Shown in pieces: positions 22,511 to 34,855 of a stretch of 64,000 nt of DNA (position 1 is its first letter; every line of letters begins with the position of its first letter). Both the position numbers and the translations under genes were made by a program. The DNA comes from Kryptolebias marmoratus. Lineage: Eukaryota > Chordata > Actinopteri > Cyprinodontiformes > Rivulidae. The notes under the pieces are model-generated. The model saw only the letters and a program-made list of their open reading frames with translations, was not told the origin of the DNA and ran no database searches. Location: NCBI RefSeq assembly GCF_001649575.2, contig NC_051433.1, positions 24,289,229-24,353,228 of the forward strand, given 5' to 3'.

Positions 22511-22900
22511 GCAATCCTCAAAAAAAAAAGAAAATGTTGGAGTAAATGACATATCCTGATTTAAAAAACTGCAAAGCAAACTGAATGATATTCAGAAGAA
22601 GTGAAAGACTGTAATGTTTGTTCCCAAAATCATGTTCAAAAACCACAACCTATATCTTGTCTGAGTTTAAAAGCAGAAAATTGAGAGTCATCCAGGTTTT
22701 TTTGTCTTTAAGACATGTTTGTAATCCAAGTCCTATGTTATTTGCTCAACCACTGTGGACATTGCCTGATCACCACATGATGTTTAACAGACCCACAAAG
22801 TATACTAAAGCAGCTCAACGTTAAATAGGAAGGAAGACAATTAGCACTAATGAAGAACAGCTGACCTGCAACAGCAGCACCGCTCCACAAAAAGCCACAC
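22511..22900. other. intergenic sequence, nothing identified
   Basis: No exon or element recognised. Confidence 0.4.
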
Positions 22901-23035
22901 AGAATCCAAAAGTTAGTCAGTTGTATGAACATCCAATGATTACAGTTTGAGATTTTTTTTTATGTCTCTAGTGATTCATGAGCTGTTTTGCTAACACAAC
23001 AAACAAACAATTATGCATACATACCAACGCAACAC
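22901..23035 (+). repeat. tandem-unit repeat family, fragment
   Basis: 'ccaaaagttagtcagttgta', 'catccaatgattac' and 'gctgttttgctaacac' match the last third of the internal unit. The upstream part is absent. A possible detached terminus (CTTTCATGGCAGCAGGTG) lies at about 23373-23390. Confidence 0.5.
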
Positions 23036-24410
23036 AGACAACTATAGAATATCACAATGTGGGCTTCTCTGTTCTTACCTTAAGTGATTTCTAGTGTTTT
23101 TATGTTCCTTCCAGCCTGTTTTCCTTTTCTCAGTTCCTGCATTCACCTCCTGCACTGTTTTTGGCTATAATTAGTCCCCAAATGTTCTCAGTTTTAGTAA
23201 TTAGCTGCCAACATTTTTAGGCGTGTTTGCACTCTTCTGAGGTGAGGGAGCACTGACTTAATTGGATCTAGAAAGTGAAGGACGGGCCACCTGTGGTGTT
23301 CTGTTCAGCTGTACATTCTGAGGCCGGTGTCATTCACTCCTAGTGTCAGAATGTGACACACAATACCCTGCCTTTCATGGCAGCAGGTGCACAAAACTGA
23401 ACTAATCGGGATGTTTCACCTAACATCAAGTTTTTTTTAAGGGCAGTTTTGACAAAAGGGTTGCAGATGTCCAACCTGTACTTTAGTTTTTTTCCGTTTG
23501 TTTTTGAACATTTCTCTAGTATAACTTTTAAGAACACATTTTAAGTAGATACGATACATAATGTTGGTGGGTAAGTAATAAAAATTTGTAGCTCTGTTTT
23601 CATCTGTGTTTAGCCTCTTTAGCAACTCTACCCTCCAAGGCATTAGGTCAATAGCATAAGTCCTGGATAAACCAATGCTCCTCAGACAGTCCTCCCAACA
23701 TCATGGATATCATGAAACCTGTGACTGGCTGATATTTCACCATCTGTCTTTCTCCCCCCCCCATCTGGATCTTTTTTAATACTGTATCTTATTGTCTCAT
23801 CTTGTACTTGAAGACTCTCCTCCTCATCTCTCCTCAAACACATTGTTTGAAGTGGGATGAGAAGACAGTGCACAGCTATATCCTGAGAGGCCGTGCCGCA
23901 TGTCAAACAGCCTGAATGAATAAACACGCAGCGTCCTTTGGGAGAACTGGAATAGCTCCTGTTGCACATAAATATGCAGACTGGTCCACAGAAAGCGCTG
24001 CAGGGTGTTAATGAGAGCGGCGAAATACATGTGCGCTGCTACAGCAGCTCAGTCTGGCGTCTTAATTACAAAGAAAACAGCAGACTCCACAGCACCATCA
24101 TTTGTGATGGGAACAAAACAACACTGGAGCATGAATCAGCAGTACATACTTTACATGTTGAGGATTTGTTGTACAGCAACTAATAAAACTCTGTGTAACA
24201 CAAAGGCTCGTTTTATATTCTGACCGGTGAACAGCCAACTCTAATCGAGCCTCCTACTTTATTTCCATTTTTATCATCACCAAATTCCTCATTCTCACTC
24301 TGATCTACTTTCTGTTGATTTTCTACTATCGTGGTACTATGACCTCATCTTCCTTATCACTATATCACATCATAATGTGCACATATATGCACATGCATAT
24401 TCCAACCTCA
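23036..24410. other. intergenic sequence, nothing identified
   Basis: Mixed composition. Frames up to 95 codons on both strands overlap each other and lack domains. A C run sits at about 23753-23762. Confidence 0.4.
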
Positions 24411-25104
24411 TACGCCTGCAGTGGTGGGCCGTCAGGGCCAGCCAGGCCTTCTCTGCTGGCCTAACATAACCAGAAATCATGATCATAATTATGATAAAGT
24501 TTTTTTAATTTACTTTCCCTAGATATCTAAAAGTATTCATATTCTCTTCATGTCATATAATGCTCCTTCCAGTGCTGTTGTTTTTAGGTTAGAGTTTTTA
24601 TCCAATCAGAATTCAGCTATTTTATGTTGCCAGGCTGTATGAAATCTGCCCGGGCCTTCAGAATCAACAATGCGGGCGTCTGTGCGCTGTAAGTGAACGG
24701 GCAAATACAGTTGATAGACAGTTGCAATAGCCAATCAGATCAGGAGTTGTCAGTAAGGCCTTCTAGCTAGCCTCACGTTGAACGTGACATTTACGCGTCC
24801 TGTGATTGGATATGGATACTTACTAGTTTGAGCCGCGGCAGTGCTATGCAGATCAACAGAGTCACACCCGGGACTGTTAACAGTTAAAAACTTTTTTGAC
24901 CCACAATAGTTTTGACAGTAGCATACCAGATATGTTTTAATTGCTGATGTGGGTTTGTTGATTTTTAAAATGCGCCGGATAATAGCCCATTTTGGTTTTC
25001 ATCCTGGTGTTATAAATGCTGGCATAATGAAAGGTATTTATTGACTAAGTTGGACATCACTGAAGGCCTAAGTGTGAAATGCACCGCCCGCCACTGTACG
25101 CCTG
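24411..25104. mobile_element. non-autonomous hAT element with 8-bp target site duplication
   Basis: The 678-bp element at 24419-25096 begins CAGTGGTGGGCCGTCA, and the reverse complement of its right end begins CAGTGGCGGGCGGTGCA, giving an imperfect inverted repeat. It is flanked on both sides by TACGCCTG (24411-24418 and 25097-25104), a perfect 8-bp duplication, the hallmark of hAT insertion. No transposase frame lies inside, so it depends on a transposase made elsewhere. An intact duplication suggests a fairly recent insertion. Confidence 0.88.
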
Positions 25105-25494
25105 GTATTGCCTTATGATATTCCATTCTGTTAAAATGTTGCCTAAGGGTAACATGCAGTTTTTTGTCATTTCCTATTACATGTTTGATAACATGTCATG
25201 TAAAGATTTTAAAAATATTTAAATACTAACCACTGAAGGTGATACAGATTTTTTATATGTTTATGTATCTGGGTGAAAATAAGTGAAAAATGCACTTTTC
25301 TGTAGAGCTGTGTGAGATGTTCACACTGGCTGAAAAAGGAAGCAAAATGAACCCCTGTGGATCATGTGAATACTTTTTTATATTTTCATTGGTTAGTATT
25401 TGAGTTCCCCTCCCCTGCAATAGTATTGACCAATTAAATGTGTCTCATTTAAAAAAAAAGCTAAAATAAGTTGTGTTGCCTGGATGCTAAATGG
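25105..25494. other. intergenic sequence, nothing identified
   Basis: AT-rich; no exon or element recognised. Confidence 0.4.
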
Positions 25495-25588
25495 GACCCG
25501 TAGGGTTATATCCAATGATTACTTTCTGAGAGTTTCATTAAAATCCATCCAGTTCTTCATGAGACATTTTTCTAACAGACAGACAGGG
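25495..25588 (+). repeat. tandem-unit repeat family, left part of an interrupted copy
   Basis: 'atccaatgattactttctga', 'gagtttcattaaaatcc' and 'tctaacagacagacagg' match the end of an internal unit. The repeat then breaks off at a reverse transcriptase remnant and resumes at about 26150. Confidence 0.65.
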
Positions 25589-26135
25589 TTTGGAGTGAGG
25601 TGCAGCCTCAAGTGGGGGAGTTTATGTAACTTGAGGTTTTGCTCACGAGTGAGGGAAGAACGAATCATGGTGGCTTCCACAGTATTATGTACTCTGTCTT
25701 GGGCTGTTGTGGTGAAGAGGGAGCTGAACTCTGGGTAGTGACCAAAAGAATGAAATCTTGGATCATCAGCCATCAGAATGTGTGTTTCTCCACAGGGTAG
25801 CTGGGCTCTCCCTTAGAGATAGGGTGAGAAGTTTGGTTATCTGGGAGGGACTCAGAATGGAGCCGTGGCTCCTCCACATCAAGAAGAGCCACTTGACGTG
25901 GTTTGGGCATTTGTTAAAGATGCTCCCTGGACGCCTCCTGAGATGTTCTGGGCATTTCCAACTAGCAGAAGACCTCAGGCAAGACCAGAGACACACCAGA
26001 GAAATTATGTCTCTCAGCTGGCCTGGGAACACTTTGGAATCCTCCCTGGAAGAGGTGGCTGTGGAGAGAGATGTCCGGGGTTCCCCTCTCAAGCTGCTGA
26101 CCCCACGACTGGACACCAGAATCTGCTCAAAATAT
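25589..26135 (+). mobile_element. non-LTR retrotransposon remnant (RTE/Rex-like reverse transcriptase C-terminus)
   Basis: Plus-strand reading gives IMVASTVLCTLSWAVVVKRE (a degraded 'ASAVMRTL..VVVKREL' block), then AGLSLRDRVRSLVIWEGLRM, LTWFGHLLKMLPGRL and further blocks ending LDTRICSKYP. Frameshifts occur near 25735 and 25950. Same family as the remnants at 18.2 and 60.1 kb. Not a host gene, despite a 148-codon open frame at 25758-26204. Confidence 0.8.
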
Positions 26136-26144
26136 CCATTTAGT

Positions 26145-26405
26145 AAACAGTTCCAGCTCCCACAAAAAAATTTTAGTTCAATATCTGTGTTATCGCCATT
26201 TTAGCTGTGACAGCCATCTAAAATTAGGTTTAATCCAAAAAATTAATCAGTTGTAGATGTACATCCAATGATTACTTTCTGAAAGTTTCATTAACATTTG
26301 TCATGTGGTTCATGAGCTGTTTTGGTAACAGACAGACACGAACACACACAGACATGGGTAAAAACATTATTGTCTGCTTTCACCTTTCGGCAGTGGGATG
26401 ATAAA
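26145..26405 (+). repeat. tandem-unit repeat family, right part of an interrupted copy
   Basis: Continues the family from 'agttcaatatctgtgttat' through 'gttgtagatgtacatccaat' to the far terminus 'acctttcggcagtgggatga'. Together with 25495-25588 it appears to be one copy split by the LINE remnant. Confidence 0.7.
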
Positions 26406-27640
26406 GTGGCAAATATAAGTATAGTAGGAAATAAGGTAAGATAAGCACTTGTAAAAATTAGATGTTTTAAATAAATCAACTTGCATCATAATGAAACAAA
26501 TTACATTCAGTAACATTCGATTAAACTTTAGTGAGAAGTGATCAAATTATTTTACCAATTTAAAGTTTTTAATTTTAGTCAATTGTGTTTTGGAAAAAGG
26601 AAAAAGGTTTATTCTTTGCTTGTATTTTTAGTAAGACCCTGTCATCACTGTAGAAGGCATCGCATGCCTTTCACCTTTTAATCTTTGCAACCAATTAGTT
26701 ATTCTCTGTAAAAAGGGATTTTTAACTGTTTTAAACATTACCCCAAAAGATTGATTTTTAACAATGTATTTTAGTTAGTACTGCAAATTTGATTTACAAA
26801 ATTACTTTAATTTGAACTACATGAACTATTTGTTTTCGGTAACAACTGTTACCTAAAAATTTTGATTCAGTTTTATCCAGAAATACTGATTATGCACTGC
26901 AACACACGTATGTGTCATCAGCATATGATTAACGATTAACTTTGAGTCAGCGGTTCATTCCACGTCTGCAGTGTCTGACATATTGGTAGGCCTTAATTTT
27001 TATGAGTTAAGAATGCAGATAAGTTCATTAAAAGTCAAGGTCTGTTATAAATCCTGTAAGATTCTGTGTTAAACAAGGTTCAGTGTTTCTAAATTCAATT
27101 GAAAACAGTGGCTGAGAAAGCAGCAGCTCTGACCACTGCCCAACGCTACATGGCTGTCAATTTAAAAAAACAAAACAAAAACAAACACAAAAACTGTTAG
27201 AAGAAGTCATGTAATTCCACTGCTAATTTAACTTTTTTTTCATGTTGAAGCAAAGTACCTTGTGTTAAATGAAGTAAAGTAGAAGCAAGGTTAACTTCCT
27301 AATTATAAACATGGCGCTCCTAATGTTTTGATCAGTTCTTAATCTTCAGGAGTCCGCTTTCAAGCCCTGACTAAATCAAGGAGTCATTGAAGGTGCTCGT
27401 TACTCACAGCTCTGCTGCCGAGGAGGACTCAGTAGACGTGTCTGTGGTGATAAAGAACAACCAAGTGCTGCATAGTTGTGGAAACAGAACCAAGGTAGTT
27501 TTACTCCTGACTGGTTTGATCTGTACCCTTAACCCTGAGTATCCCAAGAAGATCACATGGACATTTTAAGTTTTCTGAAAACCTTTTTTAGAGATCAACT
27601 GCATACAATTGAGCTATCTTACATACTACAAACCGCTCAG
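26406..27640. other. intergenic sequence, nothing identified
   Basis: AT-rich; no exon or named element. Confidence 0.4.
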
Positions 27641-27980
27641 ACCTTTCAGACTAATAAATAATAGGAGCTGAAGCTGCTTTTAAGTTTTCCGCCACAAACC
27701 TGTGAATCAAACTGCCTGAGGAGCTCCGACTTGAGTCTGATCTGACTATTTAAACCAAATCAAAGACATATTTGTTCTTCCTTTAATTTACGTGACTTTA
27801 AACTGTTTCATTGTCTTTTAAATTAATTGAAATCTTGCATCAGTGTGTGTATGTGTCTCTTTTAATTAATTGAAACTGCGTGCGTGTGTGTCTTCTTGCC
27901 CTGTTCCTGTTAATTTTGTTCATATTTTGTGAAACACCTTGAGTTGGTGGTACACAATGTGCTATGTAATTCATTGCCTC
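27641..27980 (+). mobile_element. L2-like LINE C-terminal remnant
   Basis: One frame gives AAFKFSATNL, a stop, IKLPEELRLESDLTI, a stop, then KTYLFF. This matches the AF..APxxWxxLPxxLR..xSxFK..LKTxLF motif at the C-terminus of L2-type reverse transcriptases. It is followed by the usual 3' UTR with 'tgtgaaacaccttgagttg' and 'gtgctatgtaattcat'. Multiple stops show it is dead. Confidence 0.6.
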
Positions 27981-30900
27981 ACTTCTGTTTCATAAAAACA
28001 GTAATTTAAACATGTTATGTGTTTTAATTATATGTTTTGATTATTATTGTTCTTTTTGAAAATGTTTGTTTAGCACTTAACCTATGGTGATTTAAACAAG
28101 GCTCTTCACTCACTTTTTTTGGCAATTTTTTGGCTGCTACTGCTGGTGTATTTTGGCATTTTATTGTCTGAGCTGTAGCAACATTTTATTTTGAGCAATT
28201 TTGAACAAATCCAGCTGTTATTGAGATGTTCAATGTGCATATGGTAATTTAGACTTCTGTTTGAATAAATACAACTATTTGGAATACATGCTGTCTTATT
28301 TGTCTAAAATTAAATCAGATGTTTAGGAAAAAAAAGGTATAATTCAACTAATTACAGGTTAAAAACAATTTGTTTGGATTTAACTAAAATAGCAATGTAA
28401 AAATGACCTAATTTATTGTGGTGGAAACAATGGAAAATATTATTTAAATATCTGATTAATTGTATGAACAAAAACCAAGTATAAATAATTAGGAATCAAT
28501 TCATTTAGTTTGGTGAATTATTCTAAAAAAATGGTTGAAATTTAAGTATTTGTTTAAGTGTGATTTAGCGGTTACAGTTGAGTAAGTTTAATTAAAAGTT
28601 TTGGTTAAAATTTGCCCAAATAAAATGAGTGCAAATTGGTGCACTAACAGTGATGTTCTCTTTATTCTATTTCTGGAACAAGATGTTTTTGTTTTTGTAT
28701 TATTTAATCACATCAGATTATTCTGACTATGCAAGCAAGAGTCTTATGCACCCTCCAAAATATGGAGTTTCTACTCTGTTTGCACAAGTGTGCAACAAGG
28801 ACCAAACACTGTTTGATATTTTTCACATCGTGCAACTTCCACAAGCCTCTGTCACCTTTTGAATGTTTAAAAAAACGCATAAAAATCTATCTCTGCACAT
28901 CCTAGTTTTTGTTAGTCTTGGATGGAAACCGGGTACAGAAAGGCTGAAGCTTGAAAACTTCACCTTTCAAAATTGTTTGTTTCCAGAGAGTCTTGCAAGG
29001 TAGGACTCAATGTAGATGTTATGCAACTGTGTTAACCAAAATGCTTATCGGTGGTACATAAGGGGAAACCTTCCCCCACTCACCCATTTGAAATGAGAAG
29101 GCTCCATCTGGCCTTTTTCCCCTCTTACAAAAAATAGCAGGGTTTGCTTATTACTTCTAGGTCTTTTCACCCAGTTAGGGATGTTTCTATGAACAAAAAG
29201 GCTATTGGATTGCATTTCTGTTTTTAGATTAAATAATTGGTAGAGGTATGCTGGTTTGTTCCCTGTCTGTGAAGGCACCATTTCAATTTTTACAATGGTA
29301 CATGACTCAAATCTGGATATTTTATGCCTACATGGCTGTCAGCCTCATAGTCCTGCTTGTGCCACAGAAAGAGCTGCTGGTCCTATTTTTAAAAACTGCC
29401 TAAGGTAGCAAGAGGCAGCACCAGGATGTGGGTGCACATTTTAGAGCATAGCATTTTCACCCATTTCTTTGATTGTTATAACCATTTCCCTCTACTGGCT
29501 GAGCTCCACCCTGTAACATTCTTCCCTGCTAACCTTCCCTCTGTTTCCTGCTTGGCTTCTTTACTCTAGTTATTCAGGGCACATGACCTGGATGTTTCAG
29601 AGCTGGCCCAGGTAGCACACTGTCCTCCAGGTCACTGTCCAGCTTAGAAGCCATATGGGATGGAAACATTCAAGCCCTCCAGTTTACACATGGGCAACAA
29701 TGGAAGTGTAGATTGTGTAAGTCTTAATTATATAAGTGGGTCAGATCACTTACAATCAACAGCAAAAAAACAAAACTTCAGTGCAATCATACTTCACAAC
29801 CACTGGCAGCTGCAGCAGAATTCAAGACACCTACAGCCAAAATGTCAAGACTCAAGTCACGTGGATGTAAAGGTAATGTGTTGAGCACCTCAGTGCTGCG
29901 AAGAGCAACATAAAGAGAAACTGTCCATGCTCATTTGAAAAGTCAAATGCATAGAAAAAGGGAAAACCTCTCAGGATGTTAACAGGGCGCCAGCTGCAAG
30001 GCAGCTCAACAAAAAGCCCCATGAAGGTTAAGAAAGGCAGTTCAAAGACTGAACTGGTATCCTCTGTTGAACATTAGGAAGTAGGCAAGTGTATGAGTCT
30101 GCTACACAAAATCTGGCTCAGTGGTACCACATTCGCAGGTGGGATCAGTTTAAGATCCAAAGATGATCGCTACATGGACAGAAACAAAAAACACACTGAA
30201 ATGGTTACTGACGATGCTAGGCAAGATTTGTGGTTACTATCTTCCTACTACTGCATCCATGTCGAAGCCACATGTATGCCTTGTGTATGCCATAACCAGA
30301 GTCCAAAAACACAGAGAAATAGCCCATTTTAACTTAAATAAACATATATTATGTTCAATGAGCCTCCCACCAATCCCAGTCCAGTGATAGCAGCAGCTAA
30401 ATGTGTGCTACAATCCCCATACCACTGACCCTATATTAAGATTATCATTAACAGTTAATGGCCCACAGCCATGGATCAAACATTAGGTCTAAAAATGAAA
30501 TACATTGAACCTTTGCAAGTTGTCACTGCACACTAATTTGAAAGTATTCAACTCAGTGATAAAATGACCTGTGCCGTAATCATTCTAGTCAGACTAGCAC
30601 ATTTTAAGTACTGGTACTTAAAATGTCTTCTTAGTCTAATAAGAGCTCTGCTGCCAGTTGTTAAAAACGCTTAATAATAACGTAAATATGTATAATACAG
30701 GCTTCCCCCAAAGCAGCTCATTATACATAATCAGTCTGTTTTTTTTCCCTCACACAAGGATCCATACAGTTTTTGTGTATAAAAACTCACAGACAGCTAA
30801 ATGTGAATGAGCCTTAAGGATAACAGCTCTGTCCTGATTCACTGTCAGAGCCTATAGTCTGCATGGCAGATGTGCCAATCTGACAGTGAGGCGTATGAAT

Positions 30901-33324
30901 ATAGACAGAAAAAAGTTTTGCAAAATAAAAGTGAGTTTATTATTTTCTTGTATGTCCAAGTGCTTTTTGTCAGTGTCACTGCAGCTCAAAGAAACAAGGA
31001 GGGTTCCTGACAGATTTCTGCTCATAATGGGAATTAAAAAAAAAACTATATTTTTACAACTCAAACCATAAAAATGTCATAGTGGTTCAAGCAAACTATA
31101 TATTTGGACTTTTAAGGTGCATCACTTTAGACATCTGTTTCCAGTGTCGATTGGACAAAGTTGTTGTAGCTACAAATTATACAACATTTCCACGTTTCTA
31201 ATTCCAAAAAACTGTGTAAAAATAAAATGTTGGTTTTTATATGTTTGCAAAATGCTTAGCAGTAAGTTACCAACAAATCCAACTCAGACTTAAACCAAAA
31301 AGTCAAATTAACACATGAATTAACACATGAATTCAGTAATAATAGTTAGAAGCTGTTCGCAGGACTTAATGTAGCAACACATATGAGTGATGACTTTTGA
31401 TTCATTACGCCTTCCAAAGCTTTTGGGGGAAAAAAACAAAACATAAAAACAGGCATCAAAATTTCAGAATAGTGTGCTGTGTCTTTTGATAGAGGTTCAC
31501 TCTACAAGGGCAATTTAAAAATTAAAAAAGACGTCCGCTAACTTTTCATATGCACAACTAGTACAGGGTTTTTGCAAAACAACTGAGAAAACTCAGCCGT
31601 ATTTGGAGTTTTACACCTCAGGTATACTTCACAGTAGAAACATTAAACTTTAAATGGATCACTGAAAGTTGGAAATTTTGTGAGTGAAACAGCTTCCTGA
31701 TATCTTTAACTGTTTTTACAGATTCAAAATTTATGACTAAAATTTTACCATAGAATGATAACCTTAGAGCATCATGATGTCACACAAATGTTTGTGCTGT
31801 TTAAAAATTCACTTTTTTTTATTCCTAGGTTTAAGTTTCTCGTACATGTTACACACTCAAAAGACATTTTGTCTTCTTTCACACAGTGTGTCTCTCACTA
31901 TAGAACTTACCATTTTTACTCAAACCCGCCCAGAGTTCAGATTGCACACATCCAAACTCTTATTGACTTCTATTGTATCTAAGCTCAGTATTTTTTCTCC
32001 TCAGTTGCATGCAAAGTGACGGTTGTATTTGTCATATCTTGTAGACACAAAAAAATCGACGTGTCATAACCAGACACCTCTACCAGTTATGATCCAGAAT
32101 TTCTTTCAAAATTGTCTAATGTTCGATTTCTACTCTGTGTTTTTGTTTCCCAGCGTTATTAAACGTATAGTGCAATCAACTTTGAAGGGATGTTCTGTTT
32201 AATAGTTATTAATTAATAGTTAGCACCTTATCATTAGTGACATCAATCATAGAGCACAGAGGATGGAGAAAAGAAGCAAAGCTTTTCATCCAGGCTAAGC
32301 TAATGGCTAGCTAAATGAGTGACAATTTTTAAAATAATTTTTTCAGGTTTTTCAAACAACTCTTTCTCAAAAACAGCATACTGCTGTGAAAGAACGCTGC
32401 ATTAGTTAATAGTAACCCCCGACACTTTTGCATGACACCGTTTTGTTCAATTTGTTGCTGATTTCTCAACCAGACAACGTTTGTGTCATTACATGAATGT
32501 TTATGTGCGGAGCAGAGATAAACCGTGTCTAGGCTAGAGGTGCTGAGGCAGCTGAATATATCAGTCCACCAGTAGTTACAGGGGTATATTTGATCTGATT
32601 TGATCCGATCAGGTGGACCGATACTCTCAGCAGTGTCGGCAAAGTCGTAACATAGGCGCTCAGTTGAGAAAACAGCGCCAAACTAAACAAAGACAAAGGT
32701 TTGATATGTCATTTTGAACCTGACAAATGATTGTTTGGCTAGCCATTAGTCTAGCCTGGATGAAGAGTTTTGCCTCTCCCATCATACTCCGTGCTCTGTG
32801 ACTGATGTCATGGCTGTAAGCTAAAGATAAAAGAAATGGGACTGCATGTATTTGTGGCTGTGCATCGTATTTTAGAGTCTAGACATAAATAGGGGCTCTT
32901 TCTTTAGTCCTGTTAGATGAGAGTTGGCTGCTCACACAGGCAGACATCCCAGTGATTAAAGACCCAGCCTGCCGTTTACTCCACCCAGACTCATTTCACC
33001 TGCCGCAAGCCAAGGCTATCACCTCTAATGCGCTTCCTTCCCTCCAGACGATAATCTGACTTCCTACCTTTTTCATCAATGTCACTTAAATGCCTCCAGT
33101 CCCATTTGTCACATCCCCCCCGCCCTTTTTTTTTTCTCAGGTAAGAATCCCTTTGAGTACACCATCTACTGACAGTCTCTCCTTGCATCAGGCGTCTCCC
33201 TGAGTAAAAGCACACAGAGACATTCGGAAGTAAAAAAAAAAAAAGAAGAGCTTTCTTTCTGTGTTTCTTTCGTTCCAGGAAAAAGCACATTATTTTCTGA
33301 CGCACCAATGATGACATCTCTTTC
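27981..33324. other. 5-kb intergenic stretch, no features recognised
   Basis: Mostly AT-rich unique sequence with scattered A/T homopolymers. All frames are below 85 codons and none shows domain, signal peptide or splice context. I saw no complete transposon, RNA gene or microsatellite array of note. Confidence 0.4.
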
Positions 33325-33690
33325 CTGAATTTATCTTTTCAGAGCATAACTCTGAGGACAAGCGAGCAGACTGACCTGGAAAACACACACTCTTCGTCAA
33401 GCAGAGGACAAATGTCGATGGCTCAAATGCACAGAAACAGTTGTAATATTTAATTACACGCTGATGAATTTGTATCCTCCTTTGCTGGCTTATTACGTTT
33501 TCTGTGAGTCTTAATTGCATCAGAGCGTAATCAGTCAATAAATTGGATTAGACACAAGGTGAACTCACTTTCCATGCCAGCTCTGCTTTTAATGAGATAG
33601 TTAATTAGGCTTGGCTTTATTGAATTACGGGACGTGATCGACCTCCATTTCATTAAGCCAGCGTGTTGTTCAAATTGTACTGCAGCTCAG
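33325..33690. other. low-repeat stretch, candidate conserved non-coding element
   Basis: Repeat-free sequence with several TAAT/ATTA homeodomain-type cores, including TTAATTGCATC, CAGTCAATAAATTGGATTAG and TTAATTAGGC. This texture is typical of developmental enhancers in vertebrate gene deserts. No comparison could be made, so it is only a candidate. Confidence 0.3.
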
Positions 33691-33824
33691 AAATAGGGTT
33701 CTTCCTGTGCACTCACTTTCTGTGCAGCTCAGGATCGAGTTTGTCTTATTTAAGGCTGGGTGATTTTTAAAACCAGCAAACCTGTGAGGAAGATTTGTCT
33801 CTGGATAAAAATCCTTACAGCATG

Positions 33825-34855
33825 GATGAAAAGGTTTTTGCCCGTGTCTGTGTGTGTGTCCGTCCGTTACCAAAATATTTCATCAACCACTGGACAAATT
33901 TTGTTCAAACTGGCAGAAATTAGGCATTGGATATGCATCAACAGCTGATTAACTTTTGGAGTCAGCTTGATTCAAGATGGCTGCCACAGCTAACTGACCT
34001 TAAAAGCACAAAAACCCCTATAACTCAGTCCATTTTACAGATACCGACCTAAGATCCGGTGTGGTAGCAGCTGAGACTGATCCTCAAGTCATATTCTGAG
34101 AACTACCCGAATGCAAAATATTTTTCTTTCAAATTTTGCCATTAACTATTTAGAGTCAACCTTGTCTGTCTGTTAGCAAAATACCACATGAACTACTGGA
34201 AGGACTTTAATAAAACTTTCAAAACATAATAACTGGTGGTATCTCTACAAGTGTTTAACGTTTGTAGATGAACTCATTCAAGATGGTTCCCACAGACAAC
34301 TAAACTTAGAAAACACCAAAATGAGTATTATTCAGTCAGTTTTAAAGACATAAATAAGATTTTTTTGTGGTTGCAGCTGAAAGTCATGAACAATGCATAA
34401 TCTACTCTAAGTATGATTCTTAGAACAAGATCTTTGCATAGAACTTTGCAATTACTTATTGCCATCCGCTCTGTTTGTCTGTTAGCAAAATATCTCATGA
34501 ACAAACAGACATATTTCAGTGAACCTTTCAGAAAGTAATCACTGGATGTACATCTACAACTTATCAATCTTTGGACTGAATTAAATTCAAGATGACCTTC
34601 ACAGCTAACCAACTTTAGCAAACACAAAAATAGCTCTAACCGTGTGAGTTTACCAGATATTGAGTTAAATTTTGATGCAGTAGTAGCTGAGAGTTGTTCA
34701 CATTACAGACTCTGAGTGTGGCGTCTCACAGTATTTCATGAGATTGTGCATATTGCTATTTTCAAGGTTTGGCCAAAACAGTTAACCTTGTCATGAGAAG
34801 GTAGTGGGCAAAGTGCATTCCTTCAAGAAAATGCTAAGCCTTTAATTCAATCCAG
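33825..34855 (-). repeat. tandem-unit repeat family, three-unit copy, minus orientation
   Basis: The unit start 'ctgtctgttagcaaaatacc' or a variant occurs near 33856, 34159 and 34461, a spacing of about 302-303 bp. Each is followed by 'catgaac..ctgga', a 'ctttca..gtaatcac'-type block, 'aagatggctgccacagc' and 'gtggtagcagctgag'. The copy ends at a degraded palindrome GCATTCCTTCAAGAAAATGC and AAGCCTTTAATT. Confidence 0.82.

Noticed and set aside
25758..26204. 148-codon plus-strand frame as a possible host gene
   Set aside because: AGLSLRDRVRS and WFGHLLKMLPGRL motifs identify it as a degraded non-LTR retrotransposon C-terminus.
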